This document shows positions 1 through 11,238 of a stretch of 64,000 nt of DNA, piece by piece. A program made the position numbers and the translations under genes. The stretch's first letter is position 1. Each line of letters starts with the position of its first letter. Source of the stretch: Zopfochytrium polystomum (Eukaryota > Chytridiomycota > Chytridiomycetes > Chytridiales > Chytridiaceae); assembly GCA_025765615.1 (NCBI GenBank), contig JAIVFJ010000208.1:49019-113018 (forward strand), in the 5' to 3' direction. The notes below the pieces were generated by a model. It did not search any database, was not told the origin of the DNA, and saw nothing but the letters and a program-made list of their open reading frames with translations.

Positions 1-925
1 AAAACCCCACCCCCTCCCTCCTCTTTACCTCAGCCTCCTCCGTCTCATCCTGCTGCCTGAAGCAATGCCTCCTCCCCTTGCTCAAGTTCCGCACGATCTC
101 GTCCGCCTTCCTGTTCGTCTGCTTGTCCTCCAGTATCTCAAGTATCACGTCGTCGACCGCCGCGTCCAGCAACACGTCCTCGCACAGCAGCGCGTGGATC
201 TCCCGCTTGGACACCCTCTCCCCGCCCCCCAGGGCATCGCAAATGTCGTGCACGTTGCGGTTGGTCCGACGGTCCTTGATCAGCGCCTCCATGAGGGAGA
301 TCTGCAGCTCGTCGCGCTCGCGGTCGATCGTGAGGTCGCGGAGGATCTCGGAGAGCTCGGAGTCGGCGTCGGCGGTGGGGGTGCTGGTGGCGGCGGGGGT
401 GGGCTGCTGAGCGGGCTGATGGAGGAGGCTGCCGCCACCGCCGCTTGTGGAGAGTCGAATGGGGCGACGTGGCTGGGATGTCGACGTCGCAGGCGCCCTG
501 CGCGTGCTGATGCTGCTGCTGCGGCCGCCCCCGCCTCCGCGGACGGGTATCGACTGCTCGGCCTCGCCGAGGTCCTCCTCGCTTTCAAGCAGGTCGCCCG
601 TGTTTTGTGTGCTACCGCCGTACTCGCCACGGCGAGTTGTCGGCTGGATCATCGTGGGGGCGGTCATGGTGCGCCGCGTCCTCATCGGCGTCGTCGTCGC
701 AGGCACCGAGTGCTGCTGCTGCACCCCGCCGGTTGGGCAGCCTTGGATCAGTTCCGTCTCGCTGTCGGTAAAGTCGTCCTCGGCGACGGGGGCGGGCTGC
801 TCGCGGCTGATGATGCGGCTGGGGCGCTATGATGGGGTTCAAGAGCGTAAGTGATGGAGGTTGTCGGTCAGTTCCTGCGGCATTTGCACACAGGAGAAAG
901 AAATAGTTACCTGGCGAGTGGACAT
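1..925 (-). CDS. Hypothetical protein with disordered N-terminus (3' end outside window)
   Basis: I do not recognise this gene. The best model starts at ATG 925-923 with a 5-codon first exon (925-911), followed by an intron with a GTAACT donor and a CATAG acceptor (910-827). A long second exon runs from 826. It opens with an acidic stretch (EDDFTDSETELI), then about 110 residues rich in Gly, Ser, Pro and Gln. From about position 380 downwards comes a well-ordered, charged helical segment (SEILRDLTIDRERDELQ, then VHDICDALGGG and VDDVILEILEDKQTNRKADE) that looks like a folded domain. A GTAAAG donor at 28-27 may end the exon; otherwise the frame stays open to the window edge. Codon use favours G/C in third positions, as in the neighbouring real genes. 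The reverse-strand frames over it are shadows. Confidence 0.6.
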
Positions 926-1443
926 CGTCGAGCAGCGTTTCTGATTGAAAGGTTGGTTTGGTGAAGTAAGTCTTCTTTTGTTTGTTGAGTGCGTGGATGT
1001 GCAGTTGGCGTACAGGAGAAGAGGACTGCTTTTATATACTCCTTCATAGCGACGGACGCGCTCGAATGTGAGAAGGAGAAGATCGGTTTGCGAACCGAAA
1101 GGGCCCTTGCTGAAAGTGCTGCTCAGGTGACTCGAGTGGGCAAAATAAGGGACTCGTGGGTGCTTGCGGTTGGTGGCGTCTTCTCACGCTAGAAGGAAGA
1201 AATCACTTTGAGCGCTGAAAGAGCTTTGGATTGCAGCCAGACTTCGACTGGGTTTTCGGAGGAAAGCGTGTCCCGAAAAAGCAAAACCAAATAAATACAC
1301 TGATAATCCAGACCGTTTGCCTTTATTTATATCACTCCAGAACAGATAGAGATCTCTCTCTGCTCACTGTAGATTCCAGCCGCTAGCTAGACTGCAGCTG
1401 GATTCGATTGGATGGGATGTGGATGTGTTGGGTGACAAAAGCC
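926..1443. other. Intergenic: 5' flank of the partial gene and 3' UTR of the ABCC gene
   Basis: No supported gene. On the minus strand an AATAAA hexamer lies at 1327-1322, about 117 nt beyond the stop codon of the ABC transporter, and is its likely polyadenylation signal. The rest is the promoter side of the partial gene to the left. Confidence 0.6.
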
Positions 1444-4400
1444 TCAAGTGTCAACGTGGAACGCTCGCTTCCTTCTCTGGGTCGCAGCCCCGTCCGCAAC
1501 ACTTTTAAGAAGCGCCGCGTTCGCAGCCCCCGTCTCGGCCACCATCGCTCCAAACACCGAACCCTCTCTCCGCAGCAAAACCGCCGGCTCGTCAAACTCC
1601 AAAACCGTCCCATCGCCCATAACCAGCACGCGATCGTAGTCCACGACCGTGTTTAGCCTGTGCGCGATCGTCAGCACCGTCGCCTCGGCAAAGTCCTCCC
1701 TCAGCGACTTTTGGATCCACGCGTCCGTCTCGTAGTCGACGTTGGCCGTCGCCTCGTCCATGACCAGGATGCGCGGGTCTTTAAGCATTGCCCGTGCGAG
1801 GCAGAGCAGCTGGCGCTGGCCGACGGACAGGTTTTCACCCCCCTCGGCGACGGGCGCGTCAAGGCCCTTGTCTCCGAGGAGCTCTCCCACGCTGCGCTTC
1901 AGCCCGGCGCGCTCCAGCGCGTCCCACATTTGCGCGTCAGAGTGCTCGGAGAACGGGTCGAGGTTGCTGCGGAACGTGCCGCCGAAGAGGGTTGGGTCTT
2001 GCGGGATGATGGCGAGGCCCCGTCGGAGGTCGGTCAACCCCAGGGACGACGTGTCCACGCCGTCAACGGTGATGGTCCCGTCGGACACTTCCACCATCCT
2101 GAAGAGCGCCTGCATCAGCAAGCTCTTGCCGCTTCCGGTGCGGCCGACGATACCAACCCTCTCGCCGCCGTTGACGGAGAAGGAGACTCGATCAAGAACG
2201 AGTGGGAGCTCTGGCGCGTATCGCAAGGAGACGTTCGAAAAGCAGACGCTCCCCTGGGTCGGCCAGTCCTTTGGCGGACGATTATGCGGGTTGATTGCCG
2301 CCGCCTCCACGGCGATTTCGTCCGAGTAGTAGCCAACTCGCTCGACACTGTTCATGGCGATTTCGGCCTGCAAAGAGAAATGGTCAACCGATTTGTGTGG
2401 TTGTCGACCTCTGTCATATCGTTCTTACATTAGTGAGCTGAATGATGCATGCGTTAAAGATCTGCGTCACTTGGAGCGCGTAGCTAAGAGCAAGGCCAAG
2501 GAGTGCCGGGGATATTGATTTTGTCGCGACGATGCCAAAGACGCAGGCACAAAATATGAGGACGGCCCCAATCAGCTCCAGCCTTAGGCCAAGCCACCGA
2601 GCCGAAGCGATGAGAAGGAAATACGTTGCGTTACTACCGTTCGTAGCGGCGTCATTGTTTTTTGTAAACCGAGCCTCTTCTCGAAACCTATGCCAGATAA
2701 GACAACAAATGTCAATGCTCAATTATTTGGGTAGTGTCGATCGACAGAGCTGTTCTTACGCGCGTATTGTTGAGAGACCCGTCAGCGTCTCACCAAAGTT
2801 TGCGTACAGCGGCGAGCGGGAGATGGATTCAAGTCGCTTTAGTTCCCTCGACGTCTGCCGGTAGAGTCTTTGAATGGAGTAGTAAACAACAAGCATTGGG
2901 ATAAGCGGAGCAGCGAAAAGAGGTGTCGCATAGACAATAAGAAAGATGGTGGCGAAAGCTGAGGCCATCGTGCTCGCAAAGGATTGAATGTTGTCCATAA
3001 GTGAGTTGTCGATGCTGTCTTGGTCCTGTTGAGATCAACACGTTATGATTACATTGGTGGCGCGACTCTCAATGTGCCAAACCTTGCTAAATCTGTTGAC
3101 AATTCTACCAAGAGGAGTTGTATCAAAGAAGCGCAAAGGCGCCCTCATCACCCTACTCAGCGCACGTTCGTGCAAAAGTTTTGCGGCTCTTGTCCCAGAA
3201 AGGGTGTAAAATATCGCGGACACGTATGTCATGATTGATTGACTGAGCGATAGACCAAGATATACTCCGATATACCCCATGACTTTGAAGGACGTGTCGT
3301 ACTTTCCCTCCGACCACCAGGTCAGCCAGAGGTCTGTGACGACCCGCGCCGCTTGACCGGCTGCGAGAAGGACGATAGCAGCGAAGACAAAAAGCAACCC
3401 GCCGCAGGCGCGAACGAAGGTCAACCACACTCGGCCGGGGACAGTGCCAGTCTGGCGCTCCTCCACCTGCATGATACCCTTTCCGGAGTTGGTATTGGAC
3501 GTGAGTTCATCCAAGGTGCCCACTTGTTCCTTGTCTCCGTCAGCAGTCCCTTTATCCAGGTCGACCTCCTCTGCGACGTGGTCGCGCAACATCCTTGCAA
3601 GCTCGCCATTCTCGCTCGCAGCAAGGTCCGTATACGTCCCTTGCTCGGCGATCTCACCGTCCCGCATAACCACCATCCAGTCGACCCTCTTCAGAACATG
3701 CAGCTGATGCGTCACCAGAACGCGCGTGCGATCGCGAAGCTCCCCGAGGATGCAATTTTCAAACAGAGCCTTCCCCACGTGCGCGTCGACTGCCGAAAGC
3801 GGATCGTCGAGCAAGATCAGCTGCGACTCCTGGTACACGGCGCGGGCGAGGTTGACGCGCTGCCGCTGGCCGCCGGAGAGGTTGATTCCCTTCTCGCCGA
3901 TGGACGTCAGGTCGCCCGAGGGGAGGATCCGGAGATCCGGTTCGAGCGCGCAGACGGCCAGGACGCGCAGGTACCGTTCACGGTTAAATTTGTTGCCGAA
4001 CAGAATGTTCTCCTTGAGCGTGGCGTTCTGGATCCACGCGGTCTGCGGGACGTAGCCGACTTTCCCGCCGACGGTGACCGTCCCTTGAAGCTTTTTCATT
4101 TCGCCCGTGATGGCGTTGAGGAGGGAGGACTTTCCGGAACCAACCGTGCCGACGACGGCGACTAATGAGCCTTTGGGGACGCGCAGCGTGATGTTGCGGA
4201 GGGTCGGTCGATCGGTGGATGCTGCGCGGGGCGTGTCGACGACGCCGCCTCCAGCATTCTCGGGGACTGTCGAATTTGTCGTGGATTTTTTCCACCAACT
4301 CTTTTTGGACTGTTTCCGGGAGGCGAAGGCTTTGGCGCTGGGTGGGGGTGCATCCCATTCGAATTCACCGTCTTCAACTCGAAGACCGTACTCGCTCTCC

Positions 4401-5995
4401 GGACTAACGAGGGGCAGCTCGTCCAGCTCAGGCGCGAGAAGGAGAGATTCGATGCGCGCAAGAGCGACACCAACGTCGGCAGAGAACGCAATGAGGCTTG
4501 GAACAACGATAAGAGGAAATCTGTGAGTGGTTTGTTAGTTCTGCTCAAATACTTTGTATTGACGGTGGAGCTAATTCCCAGCCAAACTTACCGAAGCTGA
4601 CTAAACCAACTGAGCGATGAAAAAACTCTTGACGCATCCAGGGGATTTTTCAGTCCATACAGCGCAAACGAAACTGTGGATGTCATAACCGAGATGCTAC
4701 CCGCGATTGTCGTTACAATGGCATAGAGAAATCCCCTCCTCCGGACTTGCGCAATTTCCAAAATGCGAACATCTTCGATCCGTTGCAGAAACGGGGCCTC
4801 CCAGGCGAAGTACTTGATTGCCCGAATTCCGGTCAGGGCCTCGGTCGTCAGCTTGACTCGCTTGTCCGTCAGCGGCGCGATGCTTCTCCGCACCTTCGAC
4901 AGCATCCGGTACAGCGCGCTCGTCACGGGCGTCGAAAACACCAATAGCGACATTCCCGCCACGGCCGCCCATCCGATCTGAGAGACGAGGAAGGCGACGA
5001 CGACGAGCCCTTGGATCGGGCCGGTCCACAGGATGTGCGCGACGGTGAGGAAGCTCTCAATGCGGTTTGCGTCGGTGGAGACCATGTTGACGACTCTGCC
5101 CGAGTTGAACTCTTGCCGCGCTCCAGAGGAGAGGCGGAGGGATTTGCGGTAGATGGCGCTCGACAGGGAGACGCGGACACGGACGCTCACCAAGTTCGAG
5201 CGAAATAGGAATGCACTGTAGGCCAAGGAGCCGATGACTTGGATTAAAAAGAGGGCTACGGAGAGCACGTAGCTTGGCGGGCGGATAGTCAGCAAATCTG
5301 TGAGCTAAAATGCGGATATACTTACGCAGGGCTCATGTCGGACCTCTCGCCGTAATACGCTTCAGCCGCGTAGTCTATGAGGTACTTGACTAGAAGAGGT
5401 GAGAATGTCGATCTCCTGCAGAAAAAGAAATAGAAGTCAGAATCTCAGGAGGGAAGAACGCTTTTGGCTTAAACATCAGACACTTACATGTCAGACACCA
5501 GCCTGAGCATTCCAAGAGGCCAGAACTCGCCCCAAAAGAGACCGAGTAAAACACGCCTCAGTCGGCGCCCTTCTGCCGGCTTTTTCTCGCTGAGGCTCGC
5601 CGAAATGTTGGCCTTTGTCAAATCGTCGATCTTCCCGCCCTCTGCTGGCTGAAGCGGGTACTGTGCAAGGTCCGCCGTCCACGCGGCTTCAAACTTGTCC
5701 GCGAGCTTCACCGTATCCAAAGAGGGGCTGACGCGCCACAGGTTACTCATCTCCAGCGGTCGTTTCCATCCCTTCAAGAACAGGCTTCCATGGTGCAGTT
5801 GGTTGTTACACTGGTGCCATAGTCAAGTGGAACGCAAGGAAGGAGTAAGGAGGCTTGCACTTACGGCGTGAGCCATTGGAACGTGAGTATGCTGAGCAGC
5901 GACGCCGATTCGAAAGGCGACGGCCCCGCCTCTTGGGGTGTCGGAGGCAACTCGAAGGAGGGACAGTCGGCGGCAGCGGAAAGCGAAGGCGACAT
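1444..5995 (-). CDS. ABC transporter, ABCC (MRP) type
   Basis: Full-size ABC exporter of the multidrug-resistance-protein class, expected to pump organic anions or conjugates across the vacuolar or plasma membrane by ATP hydrolysis. I assemble eight exons: 5995-5865, 5784-5488, 5415-5326, 5272-4592, 4520-3083, 3025-2760, 2687-2429 and 2367-1444. They sum to exactly 1362 codons (1361 aa), with every junction in frame. Order: short N-terminus, first membrane domain (KYLIDY, then VNMVSTDANRIESF), NBD1 with Walker A GTVGSGKSS, signature LSGGQRQRV and Walker B LILLDDPLSAVD, a second membrane domain ending in TPLGRIVNRFSK, then NBD2 with Walker A GRTGSGKS, signature LSVGQRQLL and Walker B ILVMDEATANVD. 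NBD1 has Asp in place of the catalytic Glu, which is normal for ABCC proteins. There is no room for the extra N-terminal TMD0 of long MRPs. The start at 5995 is the first ATG of the exon containing SILTFQWLTP; a further 5' exon is not excluded. The substrate cannot be inferred. Confidence 0.93.
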
Positions 5996-7153
5996 TGCCA
6001 CACAGGAATCGGTCGTGTTGCTGGATTTGGGATGTTGGGGCTTCGGTGGCCACACGGCTGTGGGTGTTGCGTTTTATGCGCCAAGCTGAAGGAAAGATCG
6101 CTGAGCTAATCGCAGCTGTCCCTTGGACGCGGAAAAATTGGTAAAGAGGGAGGTGTCTTTCCCCTCAGCACTATCATCTGCTCTGATTTTCCGGCGATCC
6201 GAGCGCCGCATCGGACGGTGCCGTGCACCCCACCAAAACTTCACAGTGCGAGCGACTGTCGCATCGATCAATTAAGTCTGCATCTGATTTTTCCTCTTTC
6301 GATAACGCAATTCGCTGACGGACTCGGTCTCGACCCACGTCGCCTGATTGCACACATTATGAACTGTGGGCACAGTAGGAAGCACAGTTATCTGCATTCA
6401 AACCGTGCGTACATGATCCGTCCGACACCACCCCACGAATGTTTCACTCACCGTCGCATCGATCGAATCAGCCAGACCGAGTCTCCATGGATCCAAGACG
6501 CCTGATCGCACAAGTCGATGAAATCTGCCATTGTGCGGACTTTTTCGGCAGGTACTTCCGCTATGCGCGGGAAGAATGGCAATACGCAAGGCTTTGCGAT
6601 GATTAGGCTCGCCTTGCACTTCCTCCACAAACCAGAACAACCAATGATGGGCTCGTGAGCCGACAAGATGCCGTGGACTTGCAGGCCAGAACTGCAATTG
6701 GCAAACCCTCCTATTGGGAATCCCCGTGGAACGAAAGAGGTTGAACCTCTGGCGGGCGTTGGATCTTTCGGGATTTCACTCACTCACGGAACCTCAACGC
6801 ACACCAAATCTTCCTCAATCTTCTGCCCGTTTGGGGGTGTAGCTTGAAGCCAGCCTTCATTACCAGCACCACAAAAGCTGGCCAATAAGTTCGGATTGTT
6901 GTCTCGTTCCGCTGGCCGGCCGATGTTTGTTTGCCTAGCCTTGGCGGTTGCATGTTTGTCCGAGTCGGAGCCTGCGGAATTCCTTTGTGTCGCGCCGCGA
7001 AAATAGTTGCGGACGGACGAGCGGCGTCGCGGAACAATAGTTTTTCCAGTCCCCGCCTCGACTCCACTTCCTAGCCGATTGAAACTATTTGTGCCCGCGA
7101 CTTAACATCTGTTCTCCTTCGCCTTCACCCGCACAACAAGACCTTCGCCGACC
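5996..7153. other. Intergenic region between divergent genes
   Basis: About 1.2 kb between the ABCC gene (minus) and the hydroxylase gene (plus), so it holds both promoters. Open frames exist on the minus strand (6783-6448 and 7067-6780), and a GTGAGT lies between them, but neither resembles a family I know, so I do not call a gene. The phrases TCGCATCGATC and CGCCTGATYGCACA each occur twice (near 6260 and 6350, then near 6455 and 6505), hinting at an old local duplication. Confidence 0.4.
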
Positions 7154-8166
7154 ATGGACCTCTTACGATCGCCTGCCGTTGATGCGGCCTCCGAGATCTT
7201 GGCCAATGCTAGCACAACAGCCACAAATTCGCCGCTTGGATCGCCCCCATCCACCCTTATGCTACTTGCTACAACTGTAGTCGGCTGCTGCTTTTTCGCT
7301 TCCTTCAGCGTACTGCACATGCTGTTCTTCGAGAGATGGACGGACTGGCTGTATTACGAAAAGAAGATTCTCAAACGGAGGCAGCCACTCGGAAAGGTGG
7401 ACAAACAAGAGCGTCTTCTCTTTGAAAACTTTAGTTGAGTATTCGCTTCTGCTCTTTTGCGTTCTTTTGGCGGCCTAGGGTACACGAGCGGATATCTTAC
7501 ACCAGCCCAGTCGATACCGTCGTTCTTGCTTTCTTCCCCGTGCTCCTCCGCGCAAACTCGATTTTTACCGGAATCTTCACAAACACGACCGACTTCACCT
7601 TCAAGCCGCTCGACATCCTGGCGTCTAATTTGATCGTCTACCTCTCGTTCGACACCGTTTACTACTTTGCCCACCGTATCCTCCACGAATCACCCTTTCT
7701 TTACCGCACCATTCACAAGCGCCACCATGACTCGCTCCCCGTCCACGTGTTCTTGACTGCTAAGGCCCACATCCTGGAAAACATAATTGCCGTCTCCCCA
7801 GCCTTGATCTTGTGGAATTTTATAACCATGACGTTCATCACGAAAGGGGTCTTCAACTTTTGGACGATCATGCTTCCAAATTTGACCATGATTATGGAGT
7901 TCAATACGGCCCACGCTGGGTATCTTGATCACTGGACCATGTATGTGGTGTCGCCGCTGCAGTGGAGCATCAAGATTCTTCCGTTTGCGAGGCGAGTTGC
8001 GGCGGAGCACGAAAACCATCACTTGATGGTCACCAAGAACTACGCACCGATGTTCCGGCATTTCGATCTTCTTGGCGGTACGCACGAAGGCCCCGCTGTG
8101 GAAAAGTACCAGACTGCGGATGTCATTGAGCAAACGTTCAAGCCAAGGAAGGCAAAGTCAAACTAG
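7154..8166 (+). CDS. Fatty acid hydroxylase / sterol desaturase superfamily protein
   Basis: Membrane-bound di-iron oxygenase of the fatty acid hydroxylase superfamily, expected in the endoplasmic reticulum and acting on a sterol, sphingoid base or alkyl lipid. The three histidine clusters are visible in order: HRILH (HX3H), HKRHH (HXXHH) and, after two hydrophobic stretches, HENHH (HXXHH). Start is ATG 7154; the first exon encodes a hydrophobic segment (LMLLATTVVGCCFFASF) and a following basic stretch. One intron is needed near 7390-7490, because the first exon hits TGA at 7436 while the downstream frame is open from 7435. Acceptable acceptors are TTTAG at 7433 or CCTAG near 7478, and I cannot choose between them. 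C-terminus ends in a basic KPRKAKSN, perhaps an ER-retention-like tail. The substrate is unknown. Confidence 0.85.
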
Positions 8167-8507
8167 TAGTAGTATGTGAATCATCTTTTCTTGCACTCCA
8201 AGGCCCCAACTTCTTTTTTTCCCACACTTTTTCCAGCTACTTGCTTCCTCATTTAATGAGACTCTCCTTTGACATCAAATCAGCTTGTCCATGAGTCTGT
8301 TTCACCCCGCCTCTTATTACGTTTGTTGCTTTGCTGTTTGCTTCTTTGTTTTTTGGGACCTCTGTCACTTCTTCTAGCAGCGACTTTCTCTCTTTCTACA
8401 AAATGACTGGAATCAAAAAGATTGAGTTCGATATCTCTCCTGGAGTCTCGTAGTCGTGCGGGCGTTGTTTCGACGCATCGCTTTGGGCCGCCCGATGTTG
8501 GTGGCAA
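8167..8507. other. Intergenic, T-rich 3' flank
   Basis: The first half is T-rich, as expected for a 3' untranslated region; the second half is the promoter side of the next gene. Nothing else is seen. Confidence 0.4.
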
Positions 8508-10060
8508 ATGACTTCTGAACCCGTGCCACTCCCGGATACCCAATCTCAGCTAGTTCCAACCGCACTTAGAGCGAAAATGTCGTCCGAACACCTACCCGCC
8601 CCTCCTTCGGAACGAGAGGCACAGACCTCGATCGAGTCCACCACCAAGAGCCAGAGCAGCGACGAAGTCGGAACGGAGAGTGACGATCCTGCCACCAGTA
8701 TCAACGATCTCATTACTCCTCCTTTCACCATCCCCTCGATCGTCTCCACGATCTGCGAATTCCTCGAACCCCCTCAGCGCAGCGGTTCGCCCTCGCCACA
8801 CTGCACCAGCTCAAGACTGTACAAGCCGGAGCGCTGACTGCAGTCCTCTCGTCGGCAGCTGCGGCGGCGACGCAGACTACGTCGACGTCGGCTGGGACGA
8901 GCGCGTCCTCTGAACTGGCGGCGAACTGGTTTGCGAATACCGATCGCCTCGCCCTCGTCCGCGATCGCGGCGGAAACGCCGGTCGCCGATTCCTCACCGC
9001 CTCTCTGCGGCGCGCAGTACTCCGTGCAAGCTGCCGCGGCGACGTCGAAGCGCTTCGGTGGTGGGTGGGTGGCGGCGGAGAAAAAGCGGCCCATGTTGAG
9101 GACGGGACGAACAAGGAGATCGGGTCTCCCGGTAGCCGGCTCCACATAGACTTGGAGGCTCTGTACCACGCCTGCATGAACGGACACGTGGAGGTCCTCC
9201 GGTGGTGGCGCGGGAGCTTCCCGGACGCGGCGGTTTTGCTGGAAGCTCGTGCGGTGGACGCGGCGAGCATGTTTGGCAGGGTCGACGTGCTCGAGTGGTG
9301 GAAGACCATCGCGGTCGGTGGGACGGATCCGAACGCTGCCGACGCCGGCGCGCACGATCCAGGTGAAGGCAGCTCTTCGCGGCCGTCGCCTCGGTCCGCA
9401 CCCCCACCCCTACTGGCTTACTCGGCGTCCACAATGGACTCGCCCCTCACACCTGTTGCGGCCCTGCAGTGGTGGCGCGACAGCGAACTGCCCCTCCGCT
9501 ACACAGCGTCCGCGATGGACCACGCCAGCGGGTTGGGACAGCTCGAAAAGCTCGAGTGGTGGCGCGGCAGCGGGCTGGACCTTCGATACTCGATCCTCTC
9601 GATGGGCGGCGCGAGCTCCAACGGCCACGTCGCCGTCCTGCAGTGGTGGCTGGACAGCGGCCTGGAGCTCAAGTTCACGTACCGCAGCATCGACTGGGCC
9701 AGCAAGCGCGGGAACGTGGCGGTGCTGGAGTGGTGGAAGCAGAGCGGCCTCGAGTTTGCGTACACGCACAGCGCCGTCGACGGCGCGGCCGAGTCTGGGC
9801 GCACGAACGTGCTCGACTGGTGGATTGGCAGCGGGTTCGATTTGAAGTACACGGCGCACGCGGTGGACAACGCCTCGCGTTGTGGACGCCTGGATGTGCT
9901 TGAGTGGTGGCGTGAGAATGGTCTTGATTGGGAAGTATACGGATGCGCGGTCACGTGAGCGCGCCAGAATGGCCACAACGACGTTGTCGCCTGGTGGGAC
10001 GAATTTCGCAATCGGCAACCCACAGCGAAGGAGGGCTTGTCTTCCCTGTTGCTGTCATAG
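8508..10060 (+). pseudogene. Trp-Trp ankyrin-like repeat protein, copy 1 (frameshift and internal stop)
   Basis: Member of a family of three in this window, built of about 28-residue units of the form AMxxASxxGxxxVLEWWxxSGLELKYS. The unit follows the ankyrin repeat pattern with a Trp pair where ankyrins have Leu-Leu, so a protein-binding scaffold is likely. The N-terminal frame (from ATG 8508, or 8577) reaches an F-box-like stretch IVSTICEFLEP. It must then change frame at the CCCCC run 8769-8773 to continue as QRFALATLHQLK, which matches the start of copy 2 (RYRVATLLRFER). The repeats run from about 9030. A TGA at 9956-9958 interrupts the array, yet the same frame continues as ARQNGHNDVVAWWDEF to TAG 10058-10060, clearly another repeat. 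With two lesions I call it a pseudogene; readthrough or assembly error is the alternative. Confidence 0.75.
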
Positions 10061-10267
10061 CCTGTAATGTATCTTTTGTTTGTAATAACATGTCCCGAAG
10101 GAGGTTTTCTGAGTTTGTGAGTTTCTTTCTTGTCTGTTTGTTCTCCGGATTCGAACTCCGGTGTGCGCTGCTCTGAAAGACCTCTCCCACCCGCCCTGGT
10201 GCGCACTCCATACTGACGTGGGGTGCCCGCTGGGAGGGAGAGAGAAATACATATCCTTAGCCCACTA
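10061..10267. other. Intergenic with a tRNA-like B box
   Basis: On the minus strand, 10163-10147 reads CCGGAGTTCGAATCCGG, a perfect T-arm-like hairpin with a B-box core. I could not fit an acceptor stem, so it is not called a tRNA. Confidence 0.35.
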
Positions 10268-10546
10268 TCATTTCTGCTTCACCCTCTTCCTTACCCTTCG
10301 GGATCTTCTCTGCGATAGGAAGGAGTTGGTTGACAAGCAAGCACCACTCCAACAAATCGGGAAGCCACCCACACACAATTCTCTTTCCACTTTAGGCAGA
10401 TTGGGGCTCCCATGGCTCAGACGCGCTCCCTTTGTCCCCTCCCTTGCTCCGGACTGTTCTCCACCATCGTCTGACGGCAGGGCGACGACAACAGCTGCGC
10501 TCACCACGGCGGCGACAAATACAACAGGGAAGATCGTCTTGGGCAT
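10268..10546 (-). CDS. Small secreted protein, 92 aa
   Basis: Short intronless frame with a clear signal peptide (MPKTIFPVVFVAAVVSAAVV followed by VALPSDD), so the product should enter the secretory pathway. The mature part is about 70 residues with three cysteines in the stretch CVGGFPICWSGAC and a strongly basic C-terminus (RRSRRVRKRVKQK). A TATAAAAG box lies on the same strand about 65-72 nt upstream of the ATG, which supports real transcription. No family recognised; a basic secreted or cleaved peptide is possible. An intron near the C-terminus is not excluded. Confidence 0.55.
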   Translation of the reverse strand: MPKTIFPVVFVAAVVSAAVVVALPSDDGGEQSGAREGTKGARLSHGSPNLPKVERELCVGGFPICWSGACLSTNSFLSQRRSRRVRKRVKQK

Positions 10547-10610
10547 TTGAGAGAGTTTTTTGAATCGGTGAAGAGGTTGGTTCTACTCTTTCCTTCATTT
10601 TCGCTTCATC

Positions 10611-10618
10611 CTTTTATA
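10611..10618 (-). promoter_or_regulatory. TATA box of the small secreted-protein gene
   Basis: TATAAAAG reading leftwards, 65 nt before the ATG at 10546. The leader between them is A-rich, as is usual for fungal 5' UTRs. Confidence 0.6.
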
Positions 10619-11238
10619 TGCATCATAAAACTTCTTTTTTGAACCCGCTGCCCCGTGACTGCGCCGTAGCACGATCTCTTGCAAAGCAGCTTCAACCGGC
10701 GAAGGAAACAGAAAAGCGGGGCTTTGTTCGTGTGGCGCAGTAGCTTGATCCGAGCCGGCCTCTCGTCGACCGCAACCGTGTGCAGCTTTTAGATTGGAGA
10801 TGCCGGTCGCGGATTCCATCTTTCACGCCTCCAGCAACTACCACCGCGAAATACTTGCGGAACTGACGCCGTCCTGTCACCATCCTCCGGGAAGCCATTC
10901 GCGATTGCCGCCGCCAACTTTTTCACCAAACCCTTCCCAGACAGCGTTGACGACCAAGGCCAAAGTCAAACACAGGCCCAACGATTATCCGCAAGAGATG
11001 TTCGTATTCGAGGGCCAGCACCCACTCGTCTTCCGCCCCTCCCTGGACGCCGCGCTGCGTCGCCACGGGCACCGTCCGCGTAGGATGTGTCGAGGCAACG
11101 CCTGGCCATGGTATAGGTCAGTCCGCGTGGCCGTCGGCTCGCAAAATCGGCTTCGTAGCGCTATTTGACTAAAAGTATCCACAACATTTACCGGACATTT
11201 TCAAATGTCCCACCAAGCTCAAACATAGTAAATCATAA
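10619..11238. other. Intergenic, no gene seen
   Basis: Overlapping short frames on both strands with no recognisable motif. It is the upstream flank of the secreted-protein gene and the 3' flank of the following repeat gene. Confidence 0.4.

Noticed and set aside
5270..5330. A 21- or 28-nt intron in the ABCC gene (GTAAGT to TTTTAG or CTCACAG)
   Set aside because: Neither keeps the frame; the 53-nt intron ending at CCAAG (5325-5273), with a CTGAC branch site, does.
6448..7067. Two minus-strand frames separated by GTGAGT, possibly a two-exon gene
   Set aside because: No recognisable domain, and it would occupy the promoter of the hydroxylase gene. Not strong enough to call.
10136..10235. Functional tRNA gene
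   Set aside because: The T-arm is perfect but no acceptor or anticodon stem can be formed.
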